Assembly: GCF_050314255.1 (NCBI RefSeq)
Contig: NZ_JBNPMZ010000004.1
Span: 124,001-188,000 of the forward strand
Direction: 5' to 3'
Origin: Claveliimonas sp034178805
Lineage (GTDB): Bacteria; Bacillota; Clostridia; Lachnospirales; Lachnospiraceae
DNA: 64,000 nucleotides
Below the pieces are notes generated by a model. That model made no database searches and had not been told where the DNA came from. It saw only the letters and a program-made list of their open reading frames with translations. Position 1 is the first letter of the stretch, and the number at the start of each line of letters is the position of its first letter. The translations under genes and the position numbers were made by a program. Below are positions 53,384 through 61,289 of the stretch, one piece after another.

Positions 53384-53809
53384 TTACAGTTTTCCCCATC
53401 GGTTCAGGAAAAACACCAGCGCCCCCATTCCTTTTCCCACCGCCATGGCAAGAATTGCCCATGGAATACAGCGCACCAGCTTCACTCTCCTTATAAATAT
53501 GGGAAATACATTTAATATTTCTGCCAGTGCCATCGACCAGCATCCCACAAAAATCCCTGCCAGAACGCCAAAAACCGGAAGGATCCATCCAGCTCCCGGT
53601 ATAGAAATCTGATAGACAAAAAAAATATTTCCCAGAATTCCTCCAAGAGCTACGCTGTCCTCATAGAGCAGAATATGCTCTCCGGTGTGGATCCTGTCTG
53701 CAAAATCTGACACCACACCAAGCCCTATAATAAAAGAAAACAGTCCGGCTGCCACCGCAATTCCCGTACTAATTCCGATGACTGCCAACACGATTTGTAG
53801 TACCCACAT
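53384..53809 (-). CDS. spoVAB: Stage V sporulation protein AB
   Basis: Integral membrane SpoVA subunit of 141 residues, the same length as the Bacillus protein. It has four hydrophobic segments (VLQIVLAVIGISTGIAVAAG, then HTGEHILLYEDSVALGGILG, and IPGAGWILPVFGVLAGIFVG). The ATG at 53809 has AAGGAG upstream; the open frame to 53926 is only the overlap with spoVAA. The overlap with spoVAA is 41 bases. Confidence 0.9.
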   Translation of the reverse strand: MWVLQIVLAVIGISTGIAVAAGLFSFIIGLGVVSDFADRIHTGEHILLYEDSVALGGILGNIFFVYQISIPGAGWILPVFGVLAGIFVGCWSMALAEILNVFPIFIRRVKLVRCIPWAILAMAVGKGMGALVFFLNRWGKL

Positions 53810-54455
53810 CCACTTCTTTCTCCTTTCTTGCATAGGTCTCCACAAGAGTTGTCTGAATATCATTTTCATACAGACGCATCTCCACTTCCATAGGAGTCGG
53901 ATCCACCGAGAATCTTTTCTTTCCAAAATGGTTAAAGAACACCAGAATCCCTATGATCAGCCCTATACAATAAGTAAGCTCCAGTATCGTAAATCCATCC
54001 GAAGGTTTTCCTGTCAGAAGCTCATAAATCTGAGAAAAAAGCTTCGACACATCTACGTCATTATTAAATGCCATAATCGAAAATGCTGCTCCCACAAAAG
54101 TAATCATCACCACTGCCCCGGTCTTTATTCCATGTATCATCACTCCCGCGGTCTTCTGATCTTCATAGGTTACAATAATATCCGGCGGTCCCAGGTTCTG
54201 AATATCCAGAGAGGGATACTTTTCGTGAATGCATTCAATGATCCGAAGGACTGAGACGACAGTTCGGCTTCTCCCCTTTTTCTTTTCCTTTTTGGGATCG
54301 TCAATAAATTTAAAAAGTCTGAGTGCCTTAAGTTTCGGAAGAATGTCAGGGTTCGCACACTCCATGGTAAGGATATCTCCCAGAGTCACATCAGACTTTG
54401 TTACTTCCACATTCTTTTCCCCTTTAATATAGACGGTTTCTTTAGTTACTGCCAT
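53769..54455 (-). CDS. spoVAA: Stage V sporulation protein AA
   Basis: 228 residues. The N-terminal half is a soluble alpha/beta domain (VYIKGEKNVEVTKSDVTLGD, then VVSVLRIIECIHEKYPSLDI), and the C-terminal half has two transmembrane helices near 130-150 and 175-195 (ELTYCIGLIIGILVFFNHFG). This matches SpoVAA. GGAGGGGAGCACATT precedes the ATG, which overlaps the end of the small membrane protein gene upstream by ten bases. Confidence 0.92.
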   Translation of the reverse strand: MAVTKETVYIKGEKNVEVTKSDVTLGDILTMECANPDILPKLKALRLFKFIDDPKKEKKKGRSRTVVSVLRIIECIHEKYPSLDIQNLGPPDIIVTYEDQKTAGVMIHGIKTGAVVMITFVGAAFSIMAFNNDVDVSKLFSQIYELLTGKPSDGFTILELTYCIGLIIGILVFFNHFGKKRFSVDPTPMEVEMRLYENDIQTTLVETYARKEKEVDVGTTNRVGSHRN

Positions 54456-54607
54456 AATGTGCTCCCCTCCGATATGGTCACCAGTGTTCCTTCATTTACC
54501 TGACTGTCATTGTCCCAATCCCCGAAGTAATAAATCACACCGATAATAATTGCTGCCGCCACCACAAAAATTAAGCATACCCTCAGTTTTTTTCTGGCCT
54601 CCTCCAT
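54446..54607 (-). CDS. 53-residue single-pass membrane protein between sigF and spoVAA
   Basis: Starts ATG with GGAGG seven bases upstream. A basic start (MEEARKKLRV) is followed by one membrane helix (CLIFVVAAAIIIGVIYYFG) and an acidic outer tail (DWDNDSQVNEGTLVTISEG). The stop overlaps the spoVAA start, so translation is coupled. I do not recognise the family. Its place, inside the sigF-spoVA operon, suggests a sporulation role. Confidence 0.75.
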   Translation of the reverse strand: MEEARKKLRVCLIFVVAAAIIIGVIYYFGDWDNDSQVNEGTLVTISEGSTLWQ

Positions 54608-54678
54608 ACTAAAACCTCCTCTCGATTCTTGTGTTAGTATGGATTCAGCCAGATAAAAATATACGTTGGGTATGCTTT

Positions 54679-55392
54679 TTAAATTTGCTCTCTTAATTTT
54701 TTTAATATTTTTTTCTCCGTTCGAGATACCTGAACCTGCGAAATCCCCATGATTTCTCCCACTTCCGTCTGTGTTTTATTTGCAAAATATCTGAGAAAAA
54801 TAAGCTGTCTTTCATCCTTTCCCAACTGGTCCAGAAGCTCTTTCAGCAGCATACGGTCCAATACCTTGTCTTCCCTCACCTCCTGCTCTTTCAATTTATC
54901 CATGAGCTGAATCTCATGTCCATCCTTCTGATAAATGGTCTTGTGAAGAGATTCTACCTCAGCATTTGCTTCCATAGCCATTACCAGCTCCTCTTTTTCC
55001 ACCCCCATATAATCCGCCAGTTCCTGGAGCGTCGGCTCCCTTCCCCATTTTTTTCTCAGTTCTTCCTGAACAAGATAGGCTTTATATGCAATTTCTTTCA
55101 AGGAACGGCTCACCTTAATCAGACCGTCATCCCGGAGAAATCTTTTGATTTCTCCGGATATCATGGGAACTGCATAAGTAGAGAATTTAACATCATAAGA
55201 AACATCAAATTTATCAATCGCCTTTAGAAGGCCAATACTGCCAATCTGGAACAGATCCTCTGCTTCAGCTCCCCGATTATAGAATCGTTTTACAATACAC
55301 CAGACCAGTCCCACATTTTCCTCTACCAGCTGTGCCTTCGCCTCCTCATCCCCTTCGTGAGATTTCTGAATCAGAGCGATTGTGTGGTCCAT
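54679..55392 (-). CDS. sigF: Forespore sigma factor SigF
   Basis: First compartment-specific sigma factor of sporulation. The 237 residues hold region 2 (VEENVGLVWCIVKRF, then GAEAEDLFQIGSIGLLKAID and FSTYAVPMISGEIKRFLRD, residues 22-90), region 3 (REPTLQELADYMGVEKEEL near 138) and region 4 helix-turn-helix (KTQTEVGEIMGISQVQVSRTEKK, near 210). It overlaps spoIIAB by 22 bases in the classical spoIIA order and is held inactive by it until SpoIIAA is dephosphorylated. Confidence 0.96.
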   Translation of the reverse strand: MDHTIALIQKSHEGDEEAKAQLVEENVGLVWCIVKRFYNRGAEAEDLFQIGSIGLLKAIDKFDVSYDVKFSTYAVPMISGEIKRFLRDDGLIKVSRSLKEIAYKAYLVQEELRKKWGREPTLQELADYMGVEKEELVMAMEANAEVESLHKTIYQKDGHEIQLMDKLKEQEVREDKVLDRMLLKELLDQLGKDERQLIFLRYFANKTQTEVGEIMGISQVQVSRTEKKILKKLREQI

Positions 55393-55865
55393 AATTCCCG
55401 TCCTTTTCCTATTGTTTTCTTCATTCTCACCACCGTCCCCTGTCCGACCTGAGAGATAACTTCCACTTCGTCCATAAATGCTTCCATGAAGGAGAATCCC
55501 ATGCCTGACCGTTCCAACTCCGGTCTGCTGGTATAAAGAGGTTCCATTGCCTTCTTTACATCCGGAATACCCACTCCATGATCGATTACCTCAACCCACA
55601 GTGTTTTTCCTTCAATCCGACACTGGATTACGACCGTATGTAACTCATTTTCATATCCATGGATGATAGCATTGGTCACAGCTTCCGAAACGGCCGTTTT
55701 TACATCCGACACCTCCTCCAGGGTTGGATTCAGCTGTGTCATAAAGGACGCCACCGTCACCCTTGCAAATGCTTCATTGGATGACCGGCTGTCAAAGGAA
55801 AGCTGCATTGCATTATCCGGTCTGACGGATTCCTCTTTTTTCCATTCTTCTGTTATTTCTCTCAT
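55371..55865 (-). CDS. spoIIAB: Anti-sigma F factor and serine kinase SpoIIAB
   Basis: Binds and inactivates SigF and phosphorylates SpoIIAA. The GHKL fold is clear: NEAFARVTVASFMTQLNPT near 30, N-box VSEAVTNAIIHGYENE near 59, DHGVGIPDV near 95 and RSGMGFSFMEAFMDEV near 120. It is about 15 residues longer at the N-terminus than the Bacillus protein, yet AGAGGAGG lies eight bases before this ATG, so the longer start looks real. One base follows the end of spoIIAA. Confidence 0.95.
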   Translation of the reverse strand: MREITEEWKKEESVRPDNAMQLSFDSRSSNEAFARVTVASFMTQLNPTLEEVSDVKTAVSEAVTNAIIHGYENELHTVVIQCRIEGKTLWVEVIDHGVGIPDVKKAMEPLYTSRPELERSGMGFSFMEAFMDEVEVISQVGQGTVVRMKKTIGKGRELWTTQSL

Positions 55866-56177
55866 CTAGTTATCCTCCTCTAATATCTGCATAATCTTTG
55901 TCACACCGGACATGGCCAGTATTTTTTTCATTCTCTCACTGGTATGGACTGCCCACACCTCTCCTCCAAGCATATAGATTTTCTTATAGCGTCCCATGAT
56001 TACTCCTATACCGGAACTGTCCATAAAACCGGTATCTGCAAAATCAAATATGACATAACGGATATGATTTTTCTCTATCAGATGATCCGACTCCCGTCTG
56101 ATTTCCTCCGCATTGTGATGATCCACGTCCTGTGGCAGAAAAATAGTCAGACAGTTTTCCTGCACTTCATATTTCAT
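55866..56177 (-). CDS. spoIIAA: Anti-anti-sigma factor SpoIIAA
   Basis: STAS protein of 103 residues that releases SigF when unphosphorylated. The phosphorylation site is in GFMDSSGIGVIMGRYK near 52-67, with the loop YVIFDFADTG just before. First gene of the spoIIA-spoVA cluster. GGGGGAGTAAT precedes the ATG. A sigma-H promoter is expected; I could not place one with confidence. Confidence 0.95.
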   Translation of the reverse strand: MKYEVQENCLTIFLPQDVDHHNAEEIRRESDHLIEKNHIRYVIFDFADTGFMDSSGIGVIMGRYKKIYMLGGEVWAVHTSERMKKILAMSGVTKIMQILEEDN

Positions 56178-56209
56178 ATTACTCCCCCATTCTAGAAATT
56201 ATATGGCAG

Positions 56210-56244
56210 CAAAAAAGGATATACAGTCTTTTCTGCATATCCTT
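56210..56244 (-). terminator. Terminator of the valS-ltaS-folC-TPR operon
   Basis: AGGATATACAG (56216-56226) and CTGCATATCCT (56233-56243), one mismatch, followed on the minus strand by six U. Confidence 0.85.
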
Positions 56245-56260
56245 CTCTTTTGTATTTTTT

Positions 56261-57556
56261 CTATTCTTCTGAATTTCCGGTAGTATCAATATTCGGGTAA
56301 TTTGTTTTCACCTTATCCATCCATACACCGGCATTTTCTGTATCGCCTGCCGCCTCATAAGAACGTGCCAGAAGATACATGGCTTCTCCATCATCATATC
56401 CTTCGTTCATCTGCATCAGCAATGTCAGGTTCGCAATTGCATCCGTATAATTTGCCACATCATAATTCTCAATGGCGTTATTATAAAGCACACTTCCATA
56501 TCGGTCGAAAACATTCTCCTTCATAGTCTCATAAGCTGACCTTCCGAAGGTGCCGAGTGCATCAGGATTTACTTTCAAAAGCTCCTGTACCATATCCGAA
56601 TCACTCATGTCCGACTGCAGATAATGCTCGTACATATTCATAACAACCTCATAGCTGTCCAGCGTTGATGCTGCGGTCTGCTGCGCACTTTCTGTCTCTT
56701 CGCTCGCAGCACGGTATCCCTCCAGCTCCTTTTTTAGCGCACTGATCTGGGCTTCCTGAGCAGCAATTTTATCACTGAATTTGACCACCTGACTATTGGT
56801 CTTCTCTGTTGTAGACTTACTTACTGCCGGCATGATCAAAAACCACATAACTGCAATACCGACCACCAGACCTATCACAATATTCAGAATTGTCAACATC
56901 CCCGTGTTATCCTTAATACTGGATGATGCAGGCTGAATAATTGTCTCATTTCCAATCTTATAAGTAACGGTCTGTGGCTTTTCTTCTTTTTTTGCTTTTG
57001 GCGTCTTTTTAGGCACCTGTTTTAATTCATGCATATAACGCAGAGTAAGATCACTTGTAGTATCCAGCTTATGCGCTGTCTTCAGCACCTGTCTTGCCTT
57101 TGCATACTGCTCCGTGTGAATATACAAAAGAGCAAGAAGCTGGTAGGCTTTCAGAAAGGACGGATGGGCCGCAACTACTTTCTTAAGCTGGATTATAGCC
57201 AGGTCCTCTCCATTCTGTTCACAGTATTGCAGGCACTGATTATATCTTGCAATTGCCTGATTCACTTCATCAAGCTTCTCCGGATTCTCCTGAAGCTTCT
57301 TTATATAATAATTGGCGATATTGTCGTGGGATTTTAAATTTTTACTGAGAATCCACTCAACCAGAGCCTCCCCCACTTCTCCCCGGCCGTAATATACCAG
57401 ACCCAGAAGATTTCTAGCCGCAATATTCTCCCTGTTAAACTGCAGGCTTTTTTTCAGAGATGTCACCGCACCGGATAAATCCCTTATCTTTGCCCGCTTC
57501 AGTCCATCATTGTACCAGTAGTTGGACTGGTACACCAGTTTCTGTGTATACTCCAT
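56261..57556 (-). CDS. Membrane-anchored TPR protein
   Basis: 431 residues. The cytoplasmic N-half has about four TPR units (YWYNDGLKRAKIRDLSGAVT, AARNLLGLVYYGRGEVGEAL, LKAYQLLALLYIHTEQYAKA). One helix crosses the membrane near 220-240 (LTILNIVIGLVVGIAVMWFL). A coiled coil (VKFSDKIAAQEAQISALKKE) and a second TPR set (AIANLTLLMQMNEGYDDGEA) lie outside. Last gene of the operon. Role unknown; such proteins often organise envelope complexes. Confidence 0.78.
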   Translation of the reverse strand: MEYTQKLVYQSNYWYNDGLKRAKIRDLSGAVTSLKKSLQFNRENIAARNLLGLVYYGRGEVGEALVEWILSKNLKSHDNIANYYIKKLQENPEKLDEVNQAIARYNQCLQYCEQNGEDLAIIQLKKVVAAHPSFLKAYQLLALLYIHTEQYAKARQVLKTAHKLDTTSDLTLRYMHELKQVPKKTPKAKKEEKPQTVTYKIGNETIIQPASSSIKDNTGMLTILNIVIGLVVGIAVMWFLIMPAVSKSTTEKTNSQVVKFSDKIAAQEAQISALKKELEGYRAASEETESAQQTAASTLDSYEVVMNMYEHYLQSDMSDSDMVQELLKVNPDALGTFGRSAYETMKENVFDRYGSVLYNNAIENYDVANYTDAIANLTLLMQMNEGYDDGEAMYLLARSYEAAGDTENAGVWMDKVKTNYPNIDTTGNSEE

Positions 57557-57575
57557 ATTGTCCCCGTAATCTTTC

Positions 57576-57713
57576 TTATTTGCTCGTCTGCTCTATTACT
57601 TCCCGCAGAATATCAGTCATATCGGTCAGATCTTCCTGATATACTGCACTTTCAATATCTTCCACTTCCAGACTGGGCTGGAATTTCTTAATTTCTTCCT
57701 CAAAGTTCAACAT
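57576..57713 (-). CDS. 45-residue acidic protein between folC and the TPR gene
   Basis: ATG with AGGAGGG seven bases upstream; the product is acidic and helical (MLNFEEEIKKFQPSLEVEDI to DILREVIEQTSK). It overlaps the folC stop by 14 bases and lies 19 bases before the TPR gene, so it is read with both. I believe similar short ORFs occur in other Lachnospiraceae; no function is known. Confidence 0.7.
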   Translation of the reverse strand: MLNFEEEIKKFQPSLEVEDIESAVYQEDLTDMTDILREVIEQTSK

Positions 57714-59055
57714 CTGACTTCCCTCCTGTCAGCCATTTTTTTACTGTTCCTACCAGATAAAGCGAACCAAGACAATAGACTCTTCCTTTTTCCGGTCTCA
57801 TGCCGATGGCTTTACGGCACGCCTCTGTCACATCCGGAATAGAATATACCGGACGATCTGTATATTTCCTGAATACTCCCTCAAGTACATCTGCCGGAAC
57901 TTTCCGGCTATCAGTAATCTCCGTAACAATATATGCTTTTGCCGGAAGGTTCTGACACAGACAGGCTATCATCTGCTCATACTCCTTATCCGCTACAGCT
58001 GAAAAAACCAGAATCAGCCGTTCACTCGCAGCCTCTTCAAAAGAAATATCTTCTGCACTTCCCGATGTGAATACAGCCTTCACGCTCTCCACGAAAGCTT
58101 CAATTGCCCCCGGATTATGAGCTCCATCCACAAATACTCCCGGGATTACTTCCTCCATTCTCCCTTCCCAGACTACCGATTCCAGTGCCTTCTGCCAGAT
58201 ATGATACTGCTCTTTCTCTGGATTACCTGCCAGATATTCCATAGCTGCAATCGCAATGGAAGCATTCATCATCTGATAAACACCACTGTTTTTCAGTCGC
58301 CAGGTAACATCTTCATCATACGCATTTACCCTGGAAAAAGCAATATGTTTATCCGTAATTTCCCGGATTTCAAACGCGTCATTCGCGATTTCTCTACAAG
58401 CAGCATGACATTTCGCCGCCTGTCGGCGAATTACTTCAAGCGCCTCCGGATTGCTGCCATCACAGATGACCGGCACATTCTCTTTAATGATTCCCGCTTT
58501 TTCACCTGCAATCTCAGCAATCGTGCTGCCAAGATACTGTGTATGGTCAAGACTGATAGATGTAATAATAGAAAGCACTGGATGTTCCACCGAATTCGTG
58601 GCATCCAGTCTTCCTCCAAGCCCAGTCTCCAATATCACATAATCCGGCATTTCCTCTGCAAATACAGTCATACCCATACCAAACAGAAATTCAAAATAAG
58701 AAGGATGGGAGATACCTTCCTCTGCCATCTCATCCACCACAGCCTTTACCTTCCGAAACACCTCCAGAAACTGCTCATCCGTAATCTGCCTGTTATTCAA
58801 TCTGATTCTTTCATTCATGGACACCAGATGGGGAGAAGTAAAAAAACCTGTCCTTTTCCCCTCTGCCATAAGCATTGCCTGCATATAGGCACAGACGGAA
58901 CCTTTTCCATTTGTCCCCGCAACGTGGATAATCCGAAGCCCCTGCTCCGGATTTCCAAGTCGTTTCAAAAATTCCCGGGTGTGCTCTTTTGGATGCTTCA
59001 CCGCAAATTTGGGAATCTCTTCTATATAATTCACTGCTTCCCGATAAGTCATCAT
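57700..59055 (-). CDS. folC: Folylpolyglutamate synthase / dihydrofolate synthase
   Basis: Adds glutamate to folates. In 451 residues: P-loop HVAGTNGKGSVCAYM near 44, TSPHLVSMNERIRLN near 74, the ILETGLGGRLDATN block near 143, SISLDHTQYLGSTIAEIAGE near 165 and VDGAHNPGAIEAF near 310. Mur-ligase fold throughout. It overlaps ltaS by four bases (ATGA). Confidence 0.95.
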   Translation of the reverse strand: MMTYREAVNYIEEIPKFAVKHPKEHTREFLKRLGNPEQGLRIIHVAGTNGKGSVCAYMQAMLMAEGKRTGFFTSPHLVSMNERIRLNNRQITDEQFLEVFRKVKAVVDEMAEEGISHPSYFEFLFGMGMTVFAEEMPDYVILETGLGGRLDATNSVEHPVLSIITSISLDHTQYLGSTIAEIAGEKAGIIKENVPVICDGSNPEALEVIRRQAAKCHAACREIANDAFEIREITDKHIAFSRVNAYDEDVTWRLKNSGVYQMMNASIAIAAMEYLAGNPEKEQYHIWQKALESVVWEGRMEEVIPGVFVDGAHNPGAIEAFVESVKAVFTSGSAEDISFEEAASERLILVFSAVADKEYEQMIACLCQNLPAKAYIVTEITDSRKVPADVLEGVFRKYTDRPVYSIPDVTEACRKAIGMRPEKGRVYCLGSLYLVGTVKKWLTGGKSDVEL

Positions 59056-61268
59056 TCTTCTGTGCTTTCCTCTTTTGTTGATTCTACCCAGGATACCCCT
59101 TCCTTCGCACTTCCGGTACCCGGTACTTCTTCCAGCTTACCTTCTTTATAAAGATACTGGCAGGAACTTCTGAAAATCGTATTGCTGGACCCCACCTGGC
59201 TCACCACAATTACATCTCCTTCCTGAAGTTCTGTCTCCGGGAGCTCAATCCTGGTATTATTTAAAAATGAGCTCTTCTGCTTATCTCCATTTACATAAAC
59301 CTTACTGTTCTTCGTAAAGTTTTGACCATACAAACTGTATCCTTCATTCAGATGCGGGACAATATCCTGAAGTGTTACATCCTTGACACCCATCTGCATG
59401 TGACCCTCTACAATCGGTTTCTCACCATGATATACGAACTGTTTTCCATAAAGAATATCATACTGAAGAAGTTCCAGATCTGCCAGATAGTCTTTAGTCT
59501 TACGTCGCTGCTGATGATAATTGAACACCGTGCCGGAGTGAATATCCAGCCGCTCAAATACATCTGCCATTATCTGATAAGCAGGAATATTACGATCCTC
59601 TTTTTCAAGACCAATGTTATCCCAGATTACATAATTCGTATTATAGAGATAGCGGCTTTTTAAATCTCTTGCCTCCAGTCCCATAGTCGGAAGATGATCT
59701 CCATAAAATACAACGACAGAAGGTTCTCCTCTTTTTTCGATAGCTTTTACTAATTTACCGGCGAACGCATCCATCTCATAAACCTGATTCACATAGTATT
59801 CCCACTTATTTTTCAGCGCTTCATCCTCAATGCCTTCCACCTTAATCTTAGGATTTTCAATCAACTGAGTCTCCGGATAATCTCCATGTCCCTGGACACT
59901 GATACCAAATACAAAATCCTGCTGATCCGTGGTATCCATCGCCTCAAGAATGTGCTGTACCAGAATATCATCCTTTGCCCATCCATTTTCTGTAGTCTGC
60001 AGAATATTCATGAATTCCTTACTGGTATAGCTGTCAAACCCAATATTATTAAATACCTTTGCACGGCTGTAGAAATTACCCCCATTATTATGAAGAGCAT
60101 GCGTACCATATCCGAGGCTTGCAAGTGCTGTAGCCGCACTCTCCGCCGTCGTTTCCTTCAGCACCGTCTTATATGGATACTCACCAGGACCAAAATATCT
60201 GAGATTCATTCCCGTCAGTACCTCAAACTCCGTGTTCGCTGTACCTGCTCCCACAGACGGAACCTTGAAATAACCACTGGAATAATTCTTATACATCTCG
60301 TGAAGATTCGGGCTGGCATCCTCAGAAGTCGTAAAAAATTCGGCTTCATCTACATCAAAATAAGACTCCAGCTGAATAAAGATAATATTCGGCTTCTCCC
60401 CGTCCTCCAGACTTGTCTCACTTTTTCTGATATCATCATTATTACTGATTTCTTTCATGGTTTCCTCACTGTATCCATTGGGTTCATTGATACCCGTATT
60501 GAATACACTGGCCATGAAACAGTACGGAAGACCGTAGTCCTGATATGCAAAAGCAATATTTCCAAAATAATTGGAAATGACACGTTTATCCAGTGCCAGA
60601 TCCGTAAGGAACATGTATGCCCCAAAGCATACGACAACGCCTCCCAGCGCCAGTAACCGGTGCATCTTTCCTTCAAATTGTCCGCCGCGTCGCCACATGG
60701 ATATGACCCATACAACAACAGACACGATTCCAACCGACAGTACGATCAGTTCGAATCCATTAAAATAATTGTTGATCAGAGAAACCGCATCCGTAGCGAC
60801 CTTCAGATCCTGTGCATTAAACGGTGTAACACGCTTTAAAAGCATATATCCGTTGCATACACCCAGTACCAGCCACAGTACGCTGATGATAATCCTTGCA
60901 AATACTCTTCGCCGGAACAGATATACGACCATAAAGGTCATAAAAATCATAAAAGAATTATAGAGAAACACCAGAGGTGTCTCTGTCATATAATCCCAGG
61001 CCTGGAAGAGGGAATGCCTGGATATTCCCTCGATTACCAGGTTAATCAAACATGCAAGCAGTGCATGGAACACCAGTGAAAATCGATTCATAAATACATA
61101 CACCGGTTTCATCTTCTTCGCAAATGCGCTGTTTCGCCGTTCATTGATAATTCTTTCCCGGCGAACCTTCTTGGCATGCCACCAGGCCTTCACATCTTCC
61201 TTTTTCAAATGTCTTATCTTTTGCAACGAGCCTTTTATATCCGGCTTTTTGAACTGAATTTTCTTCAT
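59052..61268 (-). CDS. LTA synthase-family membrane sulfatase
   Basis: Transfers glycerol-phosphate to build lipoteichoic acid or a related polymer at the outer membrane face. 738 residues: five transmembrane helices (about 65-270), then the extracellular enzyme. Metal and nucleophile motifs: FIQLESYFDVDE near 300, the catalytic Thr in GAGTANTEFEVLTG near 342 and VVFYGDHLPTMG near 518. A C-terminal Ig-like stretch of about 90 residues follows (VKDVTLQDIVPHLNEGY). Basic N-terminal segment of 50 residues. Read directly after valS. Confidence 0.9.
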   Translation of the reverse strand: MKKIQFKKPDIKGSLQKIRHLKKEDVKAWWHAKKVRRERIINERRNSAFAKKMKPVYVFMNRFSLVFHALLACLINLVIEGISRHSLFQAWDYMTETPLVFLYNSFMIFMTFMVVYLFRRRVFARIIISVLWLVLGVCNGYMLLKRVTPFNAQDLKVATDAVSLINNYFNGFELIVLSVGIVSVVVWVISMWRRGGQFEGKMHRLLALGGVVVCFGAYMFLTDLALDKRVISNYFGNIAFAYQDYGLPYCFMASVFNTGINEPNGYSEETMKEISNNDDIRKSETSLEDGEKPNIIFIQLESYFDVDEAEFFTTSEDASPNLHEMYKNYSSGYFKVPSVGAGTANTEFEVLTGMNLRYFGPGEYPYKTVLKETTAESAATALASLGYGTHALHNNGGNFYSRAKVFNNIGFDSYTSKEFMNILQTTENGWAKDDILVQHILEAMDTTDQQDFVFGISVQGHGDYPETQLIENPKIKVEGIEDEALKNKWEYYVNQVYEMDAFAGKLVKAIEKRGEPSVVVFYGDHLPTMGLEARDLKSRYLYNTNYVIWDNIGLEKEDRNIPAYQIMADVFERLDIHSGTVFNYHQQRRKTKDYLADLELLQYDILYGKQFVYHGEKPIVEGHMQMGVKDVTLQDIVPHLNEGYSLYGQNFTKNSKVYVNGDKQKSSFLNNTRIELPETELQEGDVIVVSQVGSSNTIFRSSCQYLYKEGKLEEVPGTGSAKEGVSWVESTKEESTEE

Positions 61269-61289
61269 AGTATCCCCTTGTTTTCTGAT

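Noticed and set aside
53810..53926. N-terminal extension of SpoVAB
   Set aside because: It overlaps the spoVAA coding end; the ATG at 53809 has AAGGAG upstream and yields the usual 141 residues.
58117..59151. Plus-strand open frame of 344 codons
   Set aside because: Antisense to folC, with Cys/His/Ser-rich noise and no motif.
59886..60656. Plus-strand open frame of 256 codons
   Set aside because: Antisense to the LTA-synthase-like gene.
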